A stretch of 64,000 bases of DNA from NCBI RefSeq assembly GCF_001039355.2, contig NW_019775527.1, forward strand, positions 39,420 to 103,419, given 5' to 3'. Shown here piece after piece: positions 11,225-23,715 of the stretch; position 1 is the stretch's first letter; every line of letters begins with the position of its first letter. A program made the position numbers and the translations under genes. The notes below the pieces were generated by a model, which had not been told where the DNA came from, did no database searches, and worked only from the letters and a program-made list of their open reading frames with translations. The stretch is from Lingula anatina (lineage: Eukaryota; Brachiopoda; Lingulata; Lingulida; Lingulidae).

Positions 11225-11696
11225 GGAGCCTCGACATGAAAAACTAGGTCAAATACGGAGGCCCGTAACAACACAGTCCGATTTGAGTTGCCGTTTGACG
11301 TTTATTGGTAAAGTGGTCGCTCTGCTGACAGAAAATAGTGTACGAAACAGACATCGAGATAACTTTCAATATTTTCAGTGCATATTAAAAACAATTCCAC
11401 GATATTCAAATGTATACAGATCTTTTTTCTTGTCGCCAACATTTGCCATGGTGAAGCTACTAGAGTCATCCTGTATTGATATAACGTTAACGTTTGTAAC
11501 ATATAGTATCTACATTTAATATGAAGGACCCATACAACGTTTAATACAGTGCCCTTACAGCAGTTGCTGTCTCAACTTGTATAAACGGTAGTTAAACATG
11601 TAACCACAGCTTTGGCTCCTGAAGTGCATTATATCACATTCAATTTTGACTCAAATATTTCAACTAAAGTCGTACGATTATCTTCTATGCTTCGAT

Positions 11697-14600
11697 AGCC
11701 CAGTCTTGGAGTGCACAGCAATGGACTAAGGCTTACATATCATGTATGGTAGTACAAATACAGCTTGTTCTTAAAGAAATCTAAGACCCAAACAAGTATA
11801 GTGTGTCTTAAAAGGAATACAAGAAAAATTGCCTTCTTTTAAATTATATAGATCAGGGTGAATATAGTCTCATTTGTAATCTCAAAATTATATTATTTCC
11901 CAATAAAAATCAACATTTTTGATTAAATGGCCACCCAGGTTCTTACGTGTCGAATATGGCTTACAAAATTCTTTCTAGGAGTTTATAGCTATATGATGTT
12001 TTTTCTCCTTGAATCCCCCCCTCCCCCAATGCACTGTTATACTTAAAGAAGTCACCATCTATGTTCCTTCACCGTAAGCGGCATTTTAGTTTTGTAATTA
12101 GGCTATGAAGTGTCCCTGATGATAAATATTTATTATTGCCCTCATGGAAGAAAATAAACAAACATGTAGGTACAGATATTTATCTTTTTCAGTACCAATT
12201 TTACTAAGTCTTATCACTTTCGTTTAATTTGAGAATTATATGGAATAAGCAAGGATCGATAAATTTTGTGAATTGCCTGTACACATTTTTCGTGTCATTT
12301 GCACTTTCTCACCTTTTTAAATTCCAACTAAGGATATCATTTCAGCTGTTTTCTTTCACTTGTGTATAAACGCAAATGCACATTTCCCCATTTTTTTCCC
12401 CAACCCGATTCCTGCAATAATAAACTGCTCAAGATGGGTCCAAGTAAGCACCCAGTGAACAACTTGTTTAGTTTGTCCTCAGTCCAAGCAATTACACCTT
12501 GAAATCCAATTACACTTAAATATTTCATTTTTATTTTTTTCTTATTCATTTTTAAACTTTTTAATCATTTTCACTTTTGCTCTTACAAAACAATTTGCAC
12601 TTAGCAGCATGCAGTACATATATGACATAATAGTTTTAAATAAATGTAATTTCTTACAGATGTAGTTGAACTCCTGGTGACTTGTAATCCTATCTGCATT
12701 CTAGGCTAATTCCCAATCTATGGGGATTAAAGGTACTGTGGTTTACCCCCAGTAAAACCAAGTTTAAGAAAGCGACACATGAACAATGACAAGAGAAATT
12801 GGCCCTATCTCCTTATGTCTACTGAGCTATCCATCACATACAGTGTGATGTTTAAACTGAATCCCTTTCAGCAACAAGTTCCCCAAAAAGGCTCACCATT
12901 CAATACTCTATCTTCATACATCATTGCATGATTCAGGTAGGTACATTGATCAGAGGCAGCATTGCCATTAAGTGCCAATATATGAAAACAAATACAAGAC
13001 CACAGCCCAGTAAGTCAACTTCCTGGGACCAGAAGAGCTCAATGTCATGGTAAAGGGCCAATGATGGTACATATTTCTTCAAGACCCTTTTAAATCCTGG
13101 GATAATCCTTGTATGAACATTTCACTTAATATGGCATACAGAACCGACGTAAAATGTACAATATCCAACTAACACCAAAGTAATCATCCTGACAGATTAC
13201 GCTAACAACACTTCTTGATGCACTTAATTGGAGGATTTTTTTGTGTGAAATTTCCAGAACACAGAACATCAAAAGTCCACTTCCCATTAATGAGATTGTA
13301 GAAACATCAAAGAATGAGACCTTCATAAGTAGGTCCATCATTCTCTGGTGACTCCTGTCTCAGTCTTAAATGCTCAATGGTGTTCTGGAAATGCTTATTA
13401 ATCTGCTCAGTCTCTTCATTGGATTCTAAGTTTGGCAAGTCTTCACGGATCTTTCCGATTAGTTGATTTAGCACCTGGACTGTCATCTGAGGAAAGAAAA
13501 GAAAAGAAGTCCAATTACTTATCACGAACATATATTTTTGAACAAATTGTTCCAGGGCTTGGTAAGTGAATCTTTTAATTAGGCATACAATTACTATATA
13601 GTTGGCTTCATCAAAACGCAAATCTAATATGGTTGGATATATTATTCTTAAATATAATATAAAGGTATGTGAGTGTAAGTATGTGAGTGTTTATGCTTCT
13701 ACGTGTATGTGATCATGTATGCATGCGAAACTGCAGTAAAAATAAGGAATATTCAAATTTACTTTTAAATGCTTCTTTTTATAGTCGGACCCAGTAAAAA
13801 TATTAAATTGATCAAAACTTTTAACGCTAACACCTGAATAAAGGGATATTTAAATTAAAATTAATATCCATTCCATTTCCATGCATACAGTATGTATCAT
13901 GGTGCATTTCGTCGGCAAATTTTTCATATAATCAATGAAAAAATCCAAATTAATAATAATAAAACTAAAATATATCTTCTTACGTGGCAGATTGAAAAAA
14001 AAAAGTGGCCCAGCTTTAAGATTCTAGCCACTGCAACGATTATTTCACCTGGTCATTTCCTTTTTCATACATATATATGTAATGGTTGAGGATCTCCACA
14101 AAGAGCTGCACTTGTACAGAGCTGTCCATGCACTGGTTGGCTATCCTCAGGCTTTTCTTCAGACACTCCATCACACGTTTACCATCCTGGACCTGGAAGT
14201 ACATATCATCAATAAAACTTAATAATGCACTGACAATTGTCCAAATAATTATCTTTAATAATAAATATCCTGATGATGATTTTTCTCAGGAAAGGAAAAA
14301 AGATGCCATCAGCATCATAAAGTTAATCTGTTTGTGTCGCCTGTTGTCGCCAAATGATCTCCAGTCATGTGGAAAGTCGTACAGCGCAAAGTCCACTCTC
14401 TGACCACCTTTGAGTAACTCACCAGTTATATACACTGCTCCACCAAAAATGAGGAACATGTTTCATAATTGCTTTTTTTTTTGGTCAGTATATTAATTAA
14501 TTCAATGGTTTAAACAAAATCGTCAAAATTTTCTGTTTCTTATTATTATTATTATAAATGTTGGGTTAATACATATTTAACTTTCATGAACAATGAATTT

Positions 14601-14740
14601 GAAAAAAATACAAATTGGAAGTCTTAGCTACTCCTTTTATTGGAAGTCTTATAAAAAAGTATCACCAAACACTATCAGCTAGCTGTTCCAGACTTTTGCT
14701 GTTCTCATAAAAGAAAGAAGTCACCATTTTCATAGCAGCC
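11697..14740 (-). repeat. VPS35 3'-end block, copy A
   Basis: About 3 kb is nearly identical to the corresponding parts of blocks B (33336-38438) and C (38440 onward). It includes the 3' flank of VPS35, the last exon, the penultimate exon and adjoining introns. Homology starts near GCACAGCAATGGACT and stops at the N at 14741. The approximately 210 bases at the start of B and C are absent here, so A has a different outer flank. Confidence 0.85.
13307..14192 (-). pseudogene. Partial VPS35 copy A: last two coding exons only
   Basis: Two exons are present, 14049-14192 ([12 protein letters not shown] to MYEKGNDQ) and 13307-13486 ([16 protein letters not shown] to PTYEGLIL, stop TGA). Both keep splice sites, phase and reading frame, and I see only synonymous changes against copy C. 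Upstream exons 13-15 are not present before the N at 14741. Without a 5' end it cannot be a working gene as assembled. It is either an allele placed out of order or a segmental duplicate. The unchanged protein sequence argues for a recent copy or an allele, not old decay. Confidence 0.8.
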
Positions 14741-14741
14741 N

Positions 14742-15556
14742 AAAAAAAAAAAAAGAAAACTTCAGAATAGAGTATGTTTCAATTTTTTTTATTTCCTTAG
14801 AACCTTCAATGGCCAGGTCATTTACCTGCTGGATATGACAATCAGAAAACTAAATCAACTTTCAAGTTCAAAATTGGGCCGTTTTCCCAGAGTGTCACCT
14901 TGCCACCCAGTGGTTGATAGATTCCTTGACTAAATAATCATCAAAACTTGGCCCCTATAAAACTGCTGTCAAAATTTGGTTAACTTAAGCATAATATTCC
15001 CCAAACTTGAAACAAATCCATACACATATCTTTACTTTTATTCACTATAAACATGCCACCTATGTGCTCTTTAAATGCAGGCCACTCTCAGTGGAAGTCT
15101 TTTGGGTCAAATCCCATCCCGTTTAATACTTAAAGAAAGTATTGTTCCAGACCTTGTCTGCTATGAGAAAGGTTTCTAGGGTAAACAGTATCCAAGACTC
15201 TACAAAACACCATCTCTTGTTCAGTCACACCTGCATCAATAGCACCATCACACAAAATCGTATGGAAATAAACTTTCCCTGGTCTTGACTAGAACACCTC
15301 TTCCCTTATTGTCAGCTGATATGAAATTCGGGAATCTGTTAAAAAAATATAATATAATGATAAAATTATACATGTATGTAGAAACAAGGAATACATACAA
15401 AGCAGATAAAAACTGAAATTTAATGAAAAATCCATAGATTAAAAAAAAAACTCACCTCATTATCAGTCTCACACCAGTTGTTTATCAAAGTAATTTCTTA
15501 CCATACTATATAGTATTAATAATTCCTTGGTCCTAGATAAATAATAATGAAGTATT

Positions 15557-15560
<4 letters not shown>
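14742..15560. other. Gene-free interval after a contig join
   Basis: It begins with an A-run next to the N and holds unique-looking AT-rich sequence without recognisable coding signal. Confidence 0.5.
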
Positions 15561-15603
<43 letters not shown>

Positions 15604-15604
15604 A

Positions 15605-15752
15605 AGCCTGTAGCCAGGGGGGTTGGGGGTTCGAAAGAACACCCCTTTTTGCTGGAAAAAATGTTTGACCTAGATACATGGGGATTATATGGTAAAAGGT
15701 CCACTTTTTCATAAAAAGAACCCCCCTTTGAAACTGCTGGCTACAGGCCTGT
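15605..15752. mobile_element. Short TIR element (GCCTGTAGCCAG ends) beside a TA microsatellite
   Basis: The left end AAGCCTGTAGCCAGGGGGG matches the reverse complement of the right end CTGGCTACAGGCCTG over GCCTGTAGCCAG. The left end abuts a (TA)n run at 15560-15598, so no target duplication can be read. CAGGCCTGTAGCC-type termini are common among invertebrate hAT-like elements. Confidence 0.55.
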
Positions 15753-15759
15753 AAACACT

Positions 15760-17390
15760 TAATTACCTTCTGCTTTGTCTAACTGGTATCTTTTCATCAT
15801 TCCATGCCATCAAGTCCATTCTCATGCTATAGCTTAGGTAGGGATAGGTATACTGTCAACATTTCACTAAAACTGAAAAGCACAATGCATAGGTAATACA
15901 TTTAAAGTGTGCATTGGTCATAAAGTGTGGCTGTGCCTTGACAAACTATTTTTTCAAACTTGTTTAATTTGAAGACTTTTTTACTACCAACAATTTCAGC
16001 TAAATTGAGAAAAATTGTTTTAAAAATCAAAATATTTAAACTAATAATGTAAAACAACTTTGGAACCTGCCCAAGAAAGATCTTCAGTACACCTGTACAG
16101 TGTAATGCTGATTGCGCCATGTGCTAATTAACAGGTGTGAGTGTATAAACACACACCCTATTTTGGAAAAAGGTCTAGATTCCAACCTCAAGGAAATAGA
16201 CACAGATCAATACTCAAGTAGGCCTAAACATTTTATGTAAACAAAGTACAACTATAACTTTGCAACAAAATGTAACATTTCACTGGTACTGAACGTCAAC
16301 AAGTGCATCTAAACTATGCGAAGGGAGGTTACTCCAAAATCATTTCTATACATTTCGGCGCTTATATGAAACTTAGTGAACGCAAAAAAAGACTCACCTT
16401 TTAGTCTGCAAACCCAAAGCTATGTATCTTGAAAGGCAAACAGTAGATGTTCCATTCTAAAACCATGTTATGGTCGATCTGCAGCACCGATGTCGTTTTT
16501 TCACGTATTATTTTCCATAACAACTCTCACTTTGACAGTGACACATTGTATACTATGAATATACACCTGAAAAAGCTGAACATTCAATTTTTTTATCGAA
16601 ATGCAAGATTTATGGAGAAAAACGCTCTCGAGTCACTTGCTCAGTGCAACGTGACAGTCCCTGTTTCGACTGACCTATATACTTCGCACTAAAATAGGGA
16701 TTTCACAAAAAAGGAAGATTGTACAAAATTTTTATTCTTTTTGGCTCAATTCCAGCATATAGTGTCATAAATCGTTATAATATCAACAAAGTAAGTTTGT
16801 CCATTTTTTCTACAATCAATTCATTTTAGGGTACAAAATTCAACGATCAGCTTGAGAAAAATGCGTGTCAGGTAAATTAGCCAGAAATTAAGTCCGTGTA
16901 AACAAAAGATGCACTGCCAGTGCACCACTGCACCACTGCGTTTACCGCAAAATACCAGGAAATTAAAGTTTCACAGGTGCGTACATGAAATTCTTACATT
17001 ATTTTTATAAAATTGTAAGGTTTTCTGTGTTTGTTGTGTTAGCTAGGATTGTGTTCGGTGTGAATCGTGTATGTTCGTATGTGTACGTGGAGGTCAAGGG
17101 TTGAAAGACCGCGCCCCATAAAATTTGATTTCCACCTGAGAGTCGGAAGGAGATGCAGGTTGAATAACTGAAATAGGTATTCCAGTGAGCTTGCAGGTAA
17201 GTTTAACTATATTTAATAAAGGACCAATCCATAGTTTAAATTCATACATTTCTAATTTTATATATTTATTTTTTTATGGTGTTTTTGGCATTGCTATATT
17301 TTTATTTCTTTGTTTTGTCTTTCTTGTCTTTCGTCAGTGTAAATTTTGTATATGTAATTGTTTAAAATTAATTTATCTATATTGCTCTTT
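15760..17390. other. Gene-free interval
   Basis: AT-rich sequence contains only short frames without splice context. A GATATTTG(C/G)A 12-bp tandem repeat follows at about 17393-17431. Confidence 0.5.
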
Positions 17391-17513
17391 CAGATATTTG
17401 GAGATATTTGGAGATATTTGCAGATATTTGTACAATAACAATAAAGAAACATCAACCCGAGCTATCGGTCTGTTACAAAATGTAAAGAATAATCGTATCA
17501 CTTGATTTTTGGG

Positions 17514-19662
17514 AGCCAATGAAAAAAGCGGAAATTTTACACTCCGTTATAGGTAAACAAAATGACTCGTTCGACGGACTGGAGCCGTGGAGGGGTATCG
17601 TTTATTTAGGAGGCGTGCACATAAATTTGGTGGGTATTTGAAAAGTATTAAACTAGTCACAACGATCAATATTATCTCAATTTAACTCACTTGAAGTGAT
17701 TTTCAAGTTTGTGGTCTCTTTATATTTTTATGGAAATTTAAACTAGGCATAGCTTTGGATGTGGTTTGACAGTTGAAAACTGAAATTATCACACCACAAG
17801 CCTTCTTTCAAGTGAAATGTCTCGAAAAGCACTCGGACGATTTTTTTTCAAATCTTTCAGTAATATTGTTCATATATTTGTTAACAAAAAGTGCCGATGT
17901 CACCCGATGGCACCCCTGGATCTTTGGAGTTATAGACGGTAAAATACTCCACACCAAATTACGGCCATTTTTGGAGGAATGCGACGTTGCTATGCAAAAC
18001 CCCTCATTAAAAAGCATATATCTGAAAAAGTAATCAATAGATTTTTCAAATCTTAATCCGATTTTTTTATGTACCTTTTTACATAATATATAGCCTGCAG
18101 GTGACAGCACCCCTGGGTCTTGGGATAAATAGACAATACAATACAACATACCAAATTGCGGCCATATATGTTTTTAGTGAATTTTGATCACGCAGACCCC
18201 GTCTTTCAAATCAAATATCTAAAAAAGGAATCGGACAATTATTTTCAAAATTGTCAAAAATGCTGCTTAGATATTAGTTAGCAAAAAATGCCTATGGCAC
18301 CCAATGACACCCCAGGAATTATAGGCTGTATAGCACTGAATGCCAAAGTACTGTTTTGGTTATCTCGCAGCCAGTATTTAGAACAATAGTATAATTGCAT
18401 CTGTATATCACTAACATATTTGCTTGTATTTTAATGTATTTCGTGCAATCCGCTTGCTATACAAGCGCATTTCCCACAACTGTTGAAGTGCCAGTCATGG
18501 TATTAGTCAGTTATAACTACTTGTCATCCACTACCTATGACATACAAGAGCCAATTATATATCGACTGTACCTCTATATAATAACTCTCATGTATGCCAC
18601 ATACAGTAATTGGCTCAAGTACATGTCAAATAAACCATTTTTTTAAATACCGAAGTCTCATTGTATCTTTTTCAGAATGGACTACATGTTTATCTTTGAA
18701 ATGCTGTGCACTATAAAGGTAGGAAGTAATTTATTCGAATATCATAGTTGTGACTTACATTATGTATGTTCCCATACCTCATTTATGTCATTAACATTGA
18801 CAAAAAAAATTTTTGCATTTGTTTTGCCTAAACTTTCATTTTAATCCTATTATCTAAAAATTGGAGTCATTTAATGAAATCATATTCTAGTATAATGTTA
18901 AAAGGTAACTTAGAAAGTTGAAGCTCTGTCCAATAAAATAATAATATAAAAAATGAGTTATTTACTGTTTTCATTTCAGAGAATGGAAGCAGCTTATAAC
19001 CTCATAATGGGATACCCCCTATGGGGTGTAGCTGAAATTAGAGACTTGAGATAACAGGAATGATGTAATTGTTACTTCCAAAACCTGTGCCTTCATCAAG
19101 TGTGACATTATCATAAACATGATTATTTTTTAATTACTCTGTCATCAAATCTTAAATCTATTAGTTTGTCACAATATCAAATCTTGTAACATCTGCATAC
19201 AGAATTCCCCTCATCTTTTGTAAGTTAAGTTTTGATAAAAATATTTCTAACAATAATAATAATAATAATAATAATAATCATAAACTGCACATTTTTTGAA
19301 GTGTTTTATTATTAGTTTGTAGCATCCATATTTATATAAACCATGTATATAAATTCATTGAAACAAAGTTAGCATAACGTTATGCAAATGCCCCAATAAA
19401 CAATGCATTGTACACAGTTGTGCAAACATTACTGGGCGAAGACGCAGGAAGACGTTGCCGAATGCTCTCTTTCGATGTTTACTCTTCGACGGCAAAACAT
19501 CAAATGACTGACGTGCGTGCGCATCTTTTGACGTATCACGTGATACCCTTCCAACCACCACTGATGTTTCCCAGTGGCTCACAGAAAAAGTACTGGGAGC
19601 TATATCAATGAAACTTACATTATCTGAAAATTTGATTTGTTTTCTACAAAAATGTAAAAAAT
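17514..19662 (+). repeat. 2.1-kb duplicated block, copy 1, with small exon-like segments
   Basis: The block is repeated at 28457-30585 with few differences, including an 11-base insertion and small indels. It contains three degenerate tandem units (see the separate entry). Near its 3' end, TTTTTCAG/ATGGACTAC to ACTATAAAG/GTAGG (18675-18717) and TTTCAG/AGAATGGAAGC (from 18980) look like two spliced exons. They would encode MDYMFIFEMLCTIK joined to RMEAAYNLIMGYPLWG and a TGA-free end at TAA. No family is recognised. The right edge is the TTAA target of a MITE. Confidence 0.75.
17812..18355. repeat. Three degenerate tandem units of about 180-190 bp
   Basis: Each unit contains a GGCACCCC(A/T)GG-like core, a GGTCTT or ATCTTT segment, an ATAGAC or ATAGGCTGTA segment, and then a CAAATT(A/G)CGGCCAT-type stretch. 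Spacing is similar in all three. The same array is present in the duplicated block near 28755-29280. Confidence 0.6.
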
Positions 19663-19666
19663 TTAA

Positions 19667-20042
19667 AGATACATACAAAGTCAATTTTTTCTCACAGAAA
19701 CCAACCAAATGCCAGCATATAGTTTCAAGTAGTATAACTAAGAGAATTACCAAAAGGCATTGTTTAATTTTACCCGAAAATGATGTTTGAACAGATTTTT
19801 CTGCTGGTATTCTAAGCTGTATGTCAATGGGGCAAGAAAGTAGGTCACGGAAGTAGGTTAAATTTACAACCATAAATTAAAGAAAGGAGCAGTCTAAAGG
19901 TCTTTTATGGCTGATCGAGTGATCTATTCAGTTTATCCCTTGGCATGTCAAATTTATGTGAGTCATATAAGAATGTAGTAGAAGTGGTTTACATGTGTTA
20001 CTGGGAATCCACGCTCCACCGATGCTCGGTTCGTATGTACCT
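19667..20042 (-). mobile_element. TTAA-flanked MITE, copy 2
   Basis: It is inverted relative to copy 1 at 5267-5643. TTAA flanks it at 19663-19666 and 20043-20046. The equivalent place in the duplicated block (about 30582-30590) has a single TTAA and no element, which fixes the left boundary. The N at 20050 lies four bases beyond the right TTAA. Confidence 0.85.
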
Positions 20043-20228
20043 TTAAGTTNTGGGATGAGTTTTTGTGGAGTGTCTGATTCCATCATGTGCACTTCACGTT
20101 TGATTATCACATGAGCAAAAACTAATATAGTGTAGCACTGACCATCTCCAAGATAAACATGACAGGAGTTTCCAAAATGAAAGCCACATCATCGACATCC
20201 TGAAAAAGATTTTTTTAACAGTTACACT

Positions 20229-20384
20229 CAGTGTTTGCCTCTTAGAAAAATAAGGTGCTGGACCGTAAGTCCAGCCATCTTGAAAAGTAGCTGGACTGAA
20301 TGTCTGCCAGGTGGGAAAACTTATCAGCCCATACTAAAAGTTGTCAGCCCCGGGCAGACGGTCCAGCCTTAATTTCTAACACTG
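20229..20384 (+). mobile_element. 156-bp hAT-type MITE with perfect 8-bp target duplication
   Basis: The ends are CAGTGTTTG...AGAAAAATAAGG and, reverse-complemented, CAGTGTTAGAAATTAAGG. GTTACACT flanks both sides (20221-20228 and 20385-20392). The same family is at 52334-52489. Eight-base duplications and CAGTG termini are characteristic of hAT elements. Confidence 0.9.
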
Positions 20385-20845
20385 GTTACACTTTTATTTA
20401 GGGAAAATAGACAAAATATTTCAGGCTCAGAAACAAACAGTATTTTCAAAATTTTCTTTTCTACTCTAACATAATAATTGATACATACAATCATATCAAT
20501 ATAGGGTGTCTCTAAAAACCATACCTGTTCAAAAGGTTAAATACTAGATACTAATATCTGTGTTTACCGGAAAAAAAAAAAAAAAACTGATAATAATTCT
20601 GAGTTTCACTAGAGTAAACTTTAGGGAGAGATGGAACACATTTAGTATTAATTACATTTAACTAAAATATGCTAAAATACAACGAATAATCTTTTTCTCC
20701 CAAATGAATTGTAATTCAACAATGTATGCTTTTTAAAAGAAGATACAAATAAATATTGTAGACAATTTACATTAATAACTGTTTGAGAGCATGAATGTGC
20801 AGTATGGCACAGGAATGCAGTTACTGGTAGGTTACTTTGCAATAA

Positions 20846-20914
20846 GGAGAGCTTGTGAATCAAACCCAAGACCTTCCACACAAGGTGAACGCTCTACCAC
20901 TGAGCTTGCTCTCC
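20846..20914 (-). pseudogene. tRNA-like sequence (anticodon-position TGT), probably SINE-derived
   Basis: The minus strand reads as a 69-nt cloverleaf. It has a perfect 7-bp acceptor stem (GGAGAGC with GCTCTCC), a good D-arm (GCTCAGTGGTAGAGC, a strong A box) and a T-arm with loop TTTGATT. The anticodon stem has at least two mismatches, the variable loop is only three bases, and the T-stem has one mismatch. The loop CTTGTGT would put TGT (Thr) at the anticodon. A degenerate tRNA or tRNA-derived SINE head fits better than a working tRNA. Confidence 0.55.
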
Positions 20915-21557
20915 TGTCCCATTTCACTACCACTTATCCTGACCAATGTCCACTGCCTCAAAACAATGTTCCACTAAAATCAAGCTAGAGGTGCTGACAA
21001 CTATCAAATCAGCCCCTAAGCATGATAGTGGGAGCGCTTTAAATTTTTTTTTGCCTTCATTAGACATATTTTTTGACCAATTACCCTTTTCTTGTACATG
21101 TTCGTTTTAGTATCGATAAATTAAAAAGAAATAGTGTAATTTTACTATAATATACTTCCAATTTTTTGGTCTTCCATTGTTTTGGTCTAGATTAACCCGA
21201 CCATGCAACCAGTCCACCCTCCCCCTTCCCTCGACAGGTGAGACGCCTCTATCGTGCCAATCACGAAATGCCCTTTTCAGGGCACCCTATATAGATCGGT
21301 ATCCATAAATCTCATACTATGTAGGTGAGACACCTACCTTCCTATCAGAGACAATCGTTGCTCATAATAAAGGCGAAAAGCCTAACACACCCTAAGAGCC
21401 TCTCTCTACTCTGCAAGGGGCGCTGTAAAAACACACGTCCTCAGAGGCCCAGCTCTGAATCGTGTTATTTTGGTAAAGTGGAATCTAACTAGGACATGAG
21501 CCCACCACCCCCTACACCGGAATAACAACTGAGATAGGGCACCATATAGCACGAAAA

Positions 21558-21617
21558 TTCATGCGTTAGCACTCCTATTGACGATTCTGATATGTACTGT
21601 CAGTGCTAACGCATGAA
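21558..21617. other. Hairpin with 16-bp perfect stem
   Basis: TTCATGCGTTAGCACT at 21558-21573 is repeated inverted at 21602-21617 with a 28-base loop. A second, smaller stem (AGCTGCCG with CGGCAGCT) follows at 21650-21679. The surrounding 21030-21900 is richer in G+C and clusters direct repeats, and looks like decayed repetitive DNA. Confidence 0.7.
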
Positions 21618-21896
21618 AGCAAAGGCCTCAAAAAGTTAGAAATGAAAACCAGCTGCCGAACCAGCCGCGGTGCGGCAGCTCTCAAATTTTTATTTTACAT
21701 CTCATCTCCTCAACACGCACATTACTGTGAAGCCAACCAGCTTTCCCATCAACAGAGGTTTCACTTTCCTTAAATTCTTCTGTCTAACTACCAGTTTGAC
21801 CGTCGTCATCTTGCTATCTGGAGAGCTTGCGGAATCGGCCGAGGATTGCCGATTGACAATCAACCTGGATGTCTCCTGATGCCATCACGTCCAAGG

Positions 21897-22045
21897 AGTG
21901 CAAGGTTATTGTCGAGTGCGGAGATATCCGAGTAGTTCCGAGTGGTTATTGTCGTGTGCGGAGACATCCGAGTAGTTCCGATTGCCTATCTCTATCTCCT
22001 CTAACATAATTGGGACAATGAACCGCTCTCTATCTCCTCTAGCAC
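21897..22045. repeat. Two adjacent two-copy tandem duplications
   Basis: A unit of about 45 bp containing GGTTATTGTCG and ATCCGAGTAGTTCCGA occurs twice. It is followed by a unit of about 45 bp containing CTCTATCTCCTCTA that also occurs twice. Confidence 0.65.
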
Positions 22046-22299
22046 AATGGGAACAGTCTGCGTTTGTATTTTCATTTCTATTATTATATGGACAGACATT
22101 GTGTCCGTGATCGCCAAGCATTTTCCTTGTATTTGTATTCGCAAACTCAATTAAAGGAAATTCGAAAACAGTGGAACTCAATATTTTCAAATAATTGTAT
22201 AAAGGACTCATACAACTGAAATAATGTGCGAGTTCAGAATCCAACCTGATTTGACTTTTTTTGCAAATTGAGATTTTCCAGGTGTGGATCTGAGTTATG

Positions 22300-23665
22300 T
22301 TTCAAGCTCACTGCTTCTCTCAGTTTTGACATTTATACTTATATATGACTGTCCGTTTGACAGCGTTTATGATTTTTTTCTCAAATATTGTTGAAATGCT
22401 TATTTGCTTTTTTGGCGTCTACATATTTGTACCCTGAGTGTCAGAGCAACGTAAAAGCTAGCTTGCTAAATATACCTTGTGGTGGAGTCGCTTTTACTAG
22501 TATTGGTACTGGTATTGCTACTATGGGTTATATATGAAATCAAGATCGAGCTGGCAATACCGGAATCTAGAACCTAGGGTACATATTTGGGGAAAAAGGC
22601 ATGATAGGTCGGGAATGTTATCATGATGATATTTTATGCATGCTTTGGATTAAGTTAGGGTACGTTTACCTCGGCAATGGACAAAAATCAAGAGTGTATG
22701 GTTTTTATCAACTTAACTAATATCCAAAGGATCGAGGCTGGGAAGACCTGGGATTTCATGTTATTTTTATCTTATTCTAGTTTAAAACTGGAGGATACTT
22801 CGGAATATATAAAATCTGGAAATTTGGCCGCTGTTTGGGAGTGGTGGCCGAACAGAATAAAAAGGGGAGCGGGTCAATACCGCAACATACATTTCTGAGC
22901 ATCAGAGGTTACAACACGTATCACTGATCTTTTAGCAGACGTTACTATCATCGTTGTATACTGTATAGAAAGTCACCGCTAGAATAAAACAATTTCAAAG
23001 TTGAGTTTGCGTTACTCATTAAACAACCATATCACCGAGAAGAAGAAAAACACGGTGATAGATAATATTGAATAACTTTTCCCTTACTGACAGTTTACTG
23101 GAATTAAATGGTACATTAATTCTATGAAAAATACCGGTAACTGTGACAATTGAGAAACGTACTAGTCTGACTGGTAGATATATGACCTAAATTTAACGTA
23201 TTTAGCATTAACAGTGATGATAAAAGTGTTGTTTTTTCTTTTACTTCTTGTATTTATAACTTTTGAAAAAAAAATACTTAAAATATTGTATACCCATTTA
23301 TATCAACACTACCAAAATTCACCATTTTGCTTCAAATTTTAAAAATTTTCCCAACCCCCACCCACAAAAATGATTTGTAAGAACAGAGTACTGGGGCGGA
23401 TCCAGTGTTATTGAACGAGGGGGGGAGCGGATGCAAAGCCGACCCCCGTTGGCGTTGGAAAATTTTGGGTGTTTTAGAGGGCAACCGTGTCCATTTTTCC
23501 AAATTTTTTATTTCAAGAGGGGAACATTGGTGTGATTTTTTCAGAAATCGAAGGGGGAGGGGGTCAGGACTCCCTGATCCCCCCTTCTAAAGCTGCCACT
23601 GGATTATCACACCTGTCAGCATTGATAACTTCCAGAAAGGGAACACCCTACGCCTCCCACCCCGA

Positions 23666-23715
<50 letters not shown>

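Noticed and set aside
12337-12549. Minus-strand frame MNKKKIKMKYLSVIG, repeated at 34171 and 39273
   Set aside because: It is conserved only because it lies in the VPS35 3' flank shared by blocks A-C. Copy C has an indel within it, so coding use is unlikely.
20846-20914. Functional tRNA-Thr
   Set aside because: The anticodon stem has at least two mismatches and the variable loop is too short.
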